Assembly (NCBI GenBank): GCA_963765935.1
Contig: CAVXXX010000004.1
Coordinates: forward strand, 301,957 to 365,956
Source: JAMXLG01 sp963765935
GTDB lineage: Bacteria; Vulcanimicrobiota; Vulcanimicrobiia; Vulcanimicrobiales; Vulcanimicrobiaceae
Direction of reading: 5' to 3'
DNA length: 64,000 bases
Below, one piece after another: positions 58,564-64,000 of the stretch. Each line of letters starts with the position of its first letter. Positions within the stretch are counted from its first letter, which is position 1. The notes under the pieces were generated by a model. It saw only the letters and a program-made list of their open reading frames with translations. It was not told the origin of the DNA and did not search any database. The position numbers were made by a program, and so were the translations under genes.

Positions 58564-60936
58564 ATGCGTGCGCATCTTTGCGCACTGTTCGTAACCGCAC
58601 TTGTCGTTGGCGCCTTACCAACGTACGCTAGTTCCCATTTGTCGCCGGTACCGCAGCCCTCGCCAATCGCAGCGGTTATTCAGGTCACGGTGATTCCCGC
58701 GACGCGAGCAGCATCCGTCGTTCGCCAATTGTATCCGAAGCTTCACGTCCAGGTCGACGCTCATGCAAATGCGATCGTCGTTATGGGGTCACCTGATGAC
58801 GTTCAAGAGTCTAGAGCTGTCGTTTCCGGCATCGACGTTAAAGATCCGACGCGCGCAACAGTCGAAGTTGTTCAACTTCACATCGCTAAACCAACCGATC
58901 TCGTCGGCCGTATTGCTCCGCTCTTTCCCGACGCAAAACTCTCGGTTGCCTCAAGGACGAGCCTGATGCTGCGCGCAACAGCGCTCGACAACGCCGAGAT
59001 AAAAGCCTTGATCAATAGTCTCGACGTTCCGCCGGCGAGCGCGCCGCCCTCGACGCCCTCTCCCGTTGAGGCTGTTCAAGTGAAAGTAGCACAGCCTCGA
59101 AATGTTGCGCGAGCGCTGTCGCGCGAAGTGCCGCACGTTCAGGTGAGTGTATCGGGTTCTTCTGTGCTTTTGCGCGGCGATACGCAGTCGGTGCAGATTG
59201 CCAAGGCTCTTGTTTCACAGCTCGACACGCCACCGTTTGGCGCGCGGTATACCGAAATCTATCGGCTCAAGAACGTCGATGCAACTTCGGTTGGCGATCT
59301 CGTCCAGCGAACGTTTCCGAATGCGACCGTTACGATCGACAAGGACCTTAACGCTATTTCCGTTCTCGGGACCGCTTCGGAGCAAGATCGAATTAGCGGC
59401 GCGATCGGACAACTTGATGGAGCGCAAGGGGAAAACGCGGGACCGAATAGTGGGGCTGGCGCGGCGTATGGTTTATCAAACATCGAAGTCGTGCATATCA
59501 GGTCCGCGATTCCCGGCCAGAACAACGGGGCAACGACAACACCGCAGGATATAGCCACGGCCGTTACCCAGTCGCTCTCCCAGATGGCTTCAAATCTGCA
59601 CATAACCGTGCCGAATAACTCTGACGAGATTGTACTCGCCGGCGATCCGACGAGCATCAGGCTCGCAAAAGAGCTCATAGAAAAGCTCGACGTGGCGCCG
59701 CCACTTGTCGAGCTCGACACCGAAGTTCTCGAGCTTGACGAGACGGCGGTTCGAAACGTCGGCTTAGAACTGCCGGGCGCTGTCCTTACGACTACCTACT
59801 CGGAAGTCTTACCGACACCGGATGCCAATGGCAACCCCGGGCGGATCATGAAAATTCAGCCCATAACGCGTACCGCGCTCGCATTGACGGCACAATTGAA
59901 TTTGCTCATTCAAAACGGCGACGGCCGCGTTCTTGCTGACCCGCGTATCGCTACGCTTTCCGGACACACAGCGAGCATCCGTGCCGGTGATACCCTCGCC
60001 ATCCTTACTACTACGGGTGGCGGAGTTGGAACACCGGTCACGCAGCAACTTCAGACGTTCAATACTGGTGTGACGCTTGATATCACGCCGCAGGTTAGCG
60101 ACAAAAATGACGTCATCGTCGCGCTACACCCTGTGGTAAATAGCCTCTCCGGCATCCTCAACGGCGTGCCGCAAATCGCAACGCGCGATACTCAAACCGT
60201 TGTGCATTTGCAGAACAACCAAACCGTTGTGATCGGTGGACTAATCCAAGAAGCTGACACGCGCACAATGAGCAGCATCCCAATACTAGGTCAATTGCCG
60301 CTCGTTGGCGGGTTGTTTCGAAATAAAGACACAAACGTAACGCGAAACGAGCTCGTTATCGTCGTGACACCGCACGTGCTGAAGGGCGGCGAATCACCGC
60401 CTCCTCCAAATGCTACCATGGGACTTCCAACTGCAGCGCCGCTTCCTACCGTGCCACCAATGGCCGCTTTGCCGCCTGTGTCAGCTACGTCAAAAGTAAC
60501 GCCTGCACCGGCTTCGACTCCTGTGTTAGCCACGGCGATTCCTACTCCGACTTTTCAACCGTTGCCCACGCCATCCGGCTTTGCGGCTACGAATGTCTTC
60601 GAATATGGCATTGTGCCGCAGAACAACCACGCGGCCACGACAGATCCGTCGCAGATATTCTACGCTCGTTTGACGCCTACACTTTTGACGCCGACGTCAA
60701 GTATTGCGATCGATGTAGTCACAACGACAAACGTTACACAGGTCACAATCGGCGCCGCCGGTCGGACGACTACACTCAACAACGTCGGCACGGGTAAGTG
60801 GAATTTGACCTTTCCCGCATCTCAACTGGGGCTTAGCAGCGCGCAACAAACAACGATGTTGACGTTGTCCGCATCTAAGAATGGCGGAACAACTGGAGCG
60901 ACGATTCAGATTCCAGTGAGCCTTATGGCTCATTAG
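58564..60936 (+). CDS. Secretin-family outer-membrane protein with extra C-terminal domain
   Basis: A 790-aa protein with signal peptide MRAHLCALFVTALVVGALPTYA. Residues about 40-290 hold three or four secretin N-domain repeats, each ending in a V-x-G-x2 motif (VVMGSPDDVQESRAVV, LRGDTQSVQIAKALVSQL, VLGTASEQDRISGAI). The secretin domain covers about 380-620: LELDTEVLELDETAVRNVGL, ADPRIATLSGHTASIRAGD, VTLDITPQVSDKNDVIVALHP, TQTVVHLQNNQTVVIGGL and NELVIVVTPHVL. A long Pro/Thr-rich linker and a beta-rich 120-residue domain follow, which GspD and PilQ lack. No other type II or IV pilus gene is near. GTG 58534 is a less likely start. Confidence 0.88.
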   Translation: MRAHLCALFVTALVVGALPTYASSHLSPVPQPSPIAAVIQVTVIPATRAASVVRQLYPKLHVQVDAHANAIVVMGSPDDVQESRAVVSGIDVKDPTRATVEVVQLHIAKPTDLVGRIAPLFPDAKLSVASRTSLMLRATALDNAEIKALINSLDVPPASAPPSTPSPVEAVQVKVAQPRNVARALSREVPHVQVSVSGSSVLLRGDTQSVQIAKALVSQLDTPPFGARYTEIYRLKNVDATSVGDLVQRTFPNATVTIDKDLNAISVLGTASEQDRISGAIGQLDGAQGENAGPNSGAGAAYGLSNIEVVHIRSAIPGQNNGATTTPQDIATAVTQSLSQMASNLHITVPNNSDEIVLAGDPTSIRLAKELIEKLDVAPPLVELDTEVLELDETAVRNVGLELPGAVLTTTYSEVLPTPDANGNPGRIMKIQPITRTALALTAQLNLLIQNGDGRVLADPRIATLSGHTASIRAGDTLAILTTTGGGVGTPVTQQLQTFNTGVTLDITPQVSDKNDVIVALHPVVNSLSGILNGVPQIATRDTQTVVHLQNNQTVVIGGLIQEADTRTMSSIPILGQLPLVGGLFRNKDTNVTRNELVIVVTPHVLKGGESPPPPNATMGLPTAAPLPTVPPMAALPPVSATSKVTPAPASTPVLATAIPTPTFQPLPTPSGFAATNVFEYGIVPQNNHAATTDPSQIFYARLTPTLLTPTSSIAIDVVTTTNVTQVTIGAAGRTTTLNNVGTGKWNLTFPASQLGLSSAQQTTMLTLSASKNGGTTGATIQIPVSLMAH

Positions 60937-61018
60937 GTGTCTATCCACAAGGAAGCGAACGCTAGCTAGGTAAACGGCCAGCGCAGTTTCGTTTCTCTTT
61001 TCGGATGTGGGAGATCAA

Positions 61019-64000
61019 ATGCGTCGCTTTTCTGCGCTCGCCTTAACCCTATTATTTGCTCTTCAATCGTCTGCGTTCGCCGCAACATCGAACGACGTTC
61101 GATTGCCCGCAGTTGACTTGTACGGCAGTTCCCGCGTAGTCCTCGGCACGATAGCAGCATCCGAGATCTTCGCGCTCATGACGGGTGATGGTAAGCCCTA
61201 CGAGATGACGCATCCTCCGGTGCCGGTGGCGACGCGTCATACGACAACATCGCACCATCTTGCGATCCGACAGCAACGGCGCGCTGCGGTAGTCGGCGGC
61301 GTCACTCGAGATCCCCTAAATGGCGTGGTTTTACGTCCGCTCTATAGCTGGGAAGCTTCACCTGATCCTCACGCAACGGCTGTGGCGACTCGAACCGCGC
61401 AAAACCGCACCGTTGCAACACCGCAGCGTGTGACGCCGCGCGGCTATTCAGAGCCGAATGTTGGACGTAGAGCTGCGGTAACCACCGTTACGGCCACATC
61501 GACGCCGGCCCCAACCGGTATCAACCGTTGGTGGACCTACGACGCATCGCCGCTTCCTGGTGTTGGCAAAGCGATGGTCAATGTCATCAATGGCAATGTA
61601 ATTGCCCAGTCAGTGGATATCGACATCCCCGAACGCGGCATCGATCTCGCATTCCAGCGGACGTATAATTCGATGAGTCAGCATACTGCTGCAAACGATG
61701 ATGGAAGCGTCGCCTCAAATTTCGGAAATGGATGGACGAACACGTTCGACGCACATATGGGCACCAATGCGGCAGAGAACGTGATGAGCATATATGACGT
61801 CGACGGCGCCCAATATGACTACACACCCGACCCGAATAACACGGGCAAGTGGGTGCCGCCGCCCGGCATGCAAGGCACGATGTTAACGTTTGACAGTTCG
61901 TGCGCTTATTACTGGACGAAAAAGGACGGGACGCAGTACGTTTTCTTCGCGCCTTATGCGACAACGTGTAACGAACTAACTCCGCGTAACGATAGCGCTT
62001 CTTTCGGCCGACTCGTCTATATTTTTGGGCGCAATGCAAACAACTATATTCATTTTGCGTATTCGTGGAATGGTGGCGATAGTACGGCCGCCAACCTCTC
62101 GTCAATCACTGCCCGGCATAGCGATGGCGATCAACTCACGCTACAGATGAACACAAATGCGGAGCTGAACGATATCGTCTTGCCAAATGGCACTCAGATC
62201 ACGTACGAATACGATAATACGGCGCAGAATAAGCTAACAGAGGTTGATCGGCCCGGAAACGGTTCGGGGCCTCTCACGGAAAAATACGATTACAACTCAT
62301 CCAATCAGTTGCAGGACGTGTTTTCTCCGCGCTACGTAAATTCCAATAACGACGGTGACGATACGGTGATCCAATATAATGGAGCGGTGGTTTCGGCTAT
62401 TTTTGATAGCGCAAAAGCAAATTTCATCCCAGGCGATCCCGTAGGCGCCCCGCTACAAAGCATGCCGACGACATTTTACAATCTGCATGACCGCACGTAT
62501 TCCGGCTTCGGCTCGAGCCCCACGACGATGGCTGACCCAGACGGCCATAAGGTGCTCTGGTACTATGACTCTGTCAACGGAGGCCGCGTTAACCAAACCA
62601 ATGAGTGGGATCCCAACGGAACTCAGTGGCTAATTACAACGGCGACGTGGGATAACAATAACAACCTTACATCAACGATCGAGCCGCGGGGAAATTATCC
62701 GTTCCCGCTACAGAATCCCAACCCCAAAGCGTACGAAACAGACTATGCGTACGACTCCAACGGAAATACGCTTGCTGTCGCTCTTCCTGCCGCGACGGCT
62801 GGAGCAATTCGGCCCACGTCGACGTATGCATATGATTCGCATAATAATCTGACTGCATACTGCGACCCGCTCTTCAATCAGTCAAACAGTTGGTATAATC
62901 CGGCGAATCCACCGCCCACGTGCGCAGCGGCCCCTGGCGTCACGAGCTTTGGTTATGACTCTTCAGACCAAAACGACTCGCTCGGCCGACTTACAAACAT
63001 TCGTAGCGCAGGAGGCTATAGCCGAACGATAAGCTACGATTCGGGACCCCAAGGTGGGGATTTTGGTTTACCAACTGAAGTGCAAGGCGCGCCGATTACA
63101 CAACAGGATCCAACGACCCCCACACGAACGCCAACGCAGACGTTCACGTATTTCAGCACCGGGACTTTGAAGTCGTACGACAAGGGCAATGGTCCTTGGC
63201 AAATGACTTACGATAATTTCAATCGCCTCCTTACACGGACGGACCCCGATGGACACACATCTTATACGTGTTACAACCTGGACGGGACGACGCTCTACAC
63301 GGAGACGGCCTCGCAGCACGCGCTGGACGGCAACCCTGCGGCTTGCCAGGGTGCGCCGCCTACCTACGCCGTTTCTTATACATACGATGCGGACGGTGAA
63401 GAGATAACCGAGACTCATCACTATAGTCAGACGTCAACGAACGGAAGACCGAGCGGTGTTACGACAAAGTTCTACGATGGTTACGATCGACTTGTCGAGG
63501 TCATGGAGCCGCAAGATCCATACTATGACGGTTATAAGTTCCCATGGATGACGCGCTACATCTACGACTTAAGCGCAGGTTCACAAGTCTCGCTTTCAAA
63601 TGGGACCTCGTATTACGCTCACGGGAACCTTTTTAAAACGCAGGAGTGCTTGCAAAACACGACCATTAGTGTTCAAATTTCAACTGCAAACAGTATGGGC
63701 ACACAAATACCTGGCAGTTGTACGTTTCAAGATGTGCGCGGGTCATCGTTCGATTATCTTGACCGCGTGATTTCGAAGTACGAGCTTTCGAGCGGAACCG
63801 CTGCTCAAAGTACGAACACGTATGATGGAAATAGTAACTACGGCTTGCTGTCGCAGACTTCGAACGCCGCTAATCAAATCAGGAACATTTCGTACGACGC
63901 TACAGGGCGTGTTACCGATGAGACGTTCACGGATGGCGTCACTTCGAACCGGCATTACGTGTATGATCCAGATGGTCGCGTCGCGAGCAGCTCCAACAAT
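61019..64000 (+). CDS. RHS/YD-repeat protein, N-terminal 994 codons (continues past window)
   Basis: An uninterrupted open frame from ATG 61019 to the window end; GGGAG lies 5 nt upstream. Residues 1-23 are a signal peptide (RRFSALALTLLFALQSSAFA). A Ala/Thr-rich region follows to about 160, and GNVIAQSVDIDIPERGIDLA marks the start of the RHS shell, where DUF6531-like sequence is common (FQRTYNSMSQHT). Many YD repeats follow: FGRLVYIFGRNANNY, YEYDNTAQNKLTEVDRPGNG, TGRVTDETFTDGVTSNRHYV, YDPDGRVASSS. The C-terminal tip, where toxin domains usually lie, is outside the window. 82 nt after the secretin and co-directional, so the two may be functionally linked. Confidence 0.92.
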   Translation, partial: MRRFSALALTLLFALQSSAFAATSNDVRLPAVDLYGSSRVVLGTIAASEIFALMTGDGKPYEMTHPPVPVATRHTTTSHHLAIRQQRRAAVVGGVTRDPLNGVVLRPLYSWEASPDPHATAVATRTAQNRTVATPQRVTPRGYSEPNVGRRAAVTTVTATSTPAPTGINRWWTYDASPLPGVGKAMVNVINGNVIAQSVDIDIPERGIDLAFQRTYNSMSQHTAANDDGSVASNFGNGWTNTFDAHMGTNAAENVMSIYDVDGAQYDYTPDPNNTGKWVPPPGMQGTMLTFDSSCAYYWTKKDGTQYVFFAPYATTCNELTPRNDSASFGRLVYIFGRNANNYIHFAYSWNGGDSTAANLSSITARHSDGDQLTLQMNTNAELNDIVLPNGTQITYEYDNTAQNKLTEVDRPGNGSGPLTEKYDYNSSNQLQDVFSPRYVNSNNDGDDTVIQYNGAVVSAIFDSAKANFIPGDPVGAPLQSMPTTFYNLHDRTYSGFGSSPTTMADPDGHKVLWYYDSVNGGRVNQTNEWDPNGTQWLITTATWDNNNNLTSTIEPRGNYPFPLQNPNPKAYETDYAYDSNGNTLAVALPAATAGAIRPTSTYAYDSHNNLTAYCDPLFNQSNSWYNPANPPPTCAAAPGVTSFGYDSSDQNDSLGRLTNIRSAGGYSRTISYDSGPQGGDFGLPTEVQGAPITQQDPTTPTRTPTQTFTYFSTGTLKSYDKGNGPWQMTYDNFNRLLTRTDPDGHTSYTCYNLDGTTLYTETASQHALDGNPAACQGAPPTYAVSYTYDADGEEITETHHYSQTSTNGRPSGVTTKFYDGYDRLVEVMEPQDPYYDGYKFPWMTRYIYDLSAGSQVSLSNGTSYYAHGNLFKTQECLQNTTISVQISTANSMGTQIPGSCTFQDVRGSSFDYLDRVISKYELSSGTAAQSTNTYDGNSNYGLLSQTSNAANQIRNISYDATGRVTDETFTDGVTSNRHYVYDPDGRVASSSNN

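Noticed and set aside
1..64000. CRISPR array, phage or integrative element
   Set aside because: No regularly spaced identical repeats, no cas, integrase, capsid or transposase gene was found in any frame.

Overview
This 64-kb window is a dense bacterial chromosome segment of roughly 57 % GC by eye, with about 60 protein genes, no rRNA, no tRNA I can support and no CRISPR array. The outer-membrane features (a secretin at 58564-60936 and a CxxCH protein with a barrel-like C-terminus at 55668-56828) point to a diderm. The gene style fits an uncultured soil or acid-habitat lineage such as Candidatus Eremiobacterota (WPS-2): many DUF proteins, ECF sigma/anti-sigma with a cupredoxin, many small secreted beta-rich proteins, compact overlapping operons. 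That taxonomic guess is inference only.

Layout. 1-7517: start of a MalY/PatB aminotransferase diverging from a DUF2277 gene, a two-gene operon of an 865-aa protein of unknown function and a phospholipase D-like protein, a Na+/H+ antiporter fused to two universal-stress domains, and a GNAT. 7514-15386: HemL-like aminomutase, methyltransferase, DUF1232, TMEM175-type channel, DUF5996, ATP-grasp, Mrp ATPase, DUF3175, amidohydrolase. 15476-26941: an accessory-looking stretch of secreted proteins, a TetR-controlled NIPSNAP operon, a TetR-MocR pair, DUF1214/DUF1254, and three genes with single frame breaks. 27013-36314: Ste24-type protease with a flavin disulfide-type oxidoreductase, HxlR/VOC, cupredoxin-phosphoesterase-ECF sigma-anti-sigma operon, and a YuiH molybdoenzyme-FNR-DUF6510-AraC operon. 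36360-47082: aspartyl protease/PDZ, membrane proteins, AraC/DoxX, HEAT protein, a ferritin-like/CDGSH fusion, a GNAT, an M1-type aminopeptidase with HEAT repeats. 47144-55661: core metabolism: a FolK-FolE2 fusion, TlpA-like thioredoxin, PabB-PabC fusion, ManA, LysA, MsrA, MsrB, radical SAM/SPASM, GDSL hydrolase. 55668-64000: heme and CuA-type cupredoxin pair, gene debris and IS-like end repeats, a secretin and the first 994 codons of an RHS/YD-repeat protein.

Two pervasive sequence patterns stand out. (1) At least 13 genes have a TANNNT-like -10 element placed only 5-7 nt before the start codon, the signature of leaderless transcription. (2) Four divergent gene pairs overlap at or around their start codons through a shared CATG tetramer, so each gene's upstream control region lies in its neighbour's coding sequence. 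A third pattern is the number of single-frame breaks (at least six genes), which is either pseudogenisation or consensus error and must be settled before the annotation is trusted.
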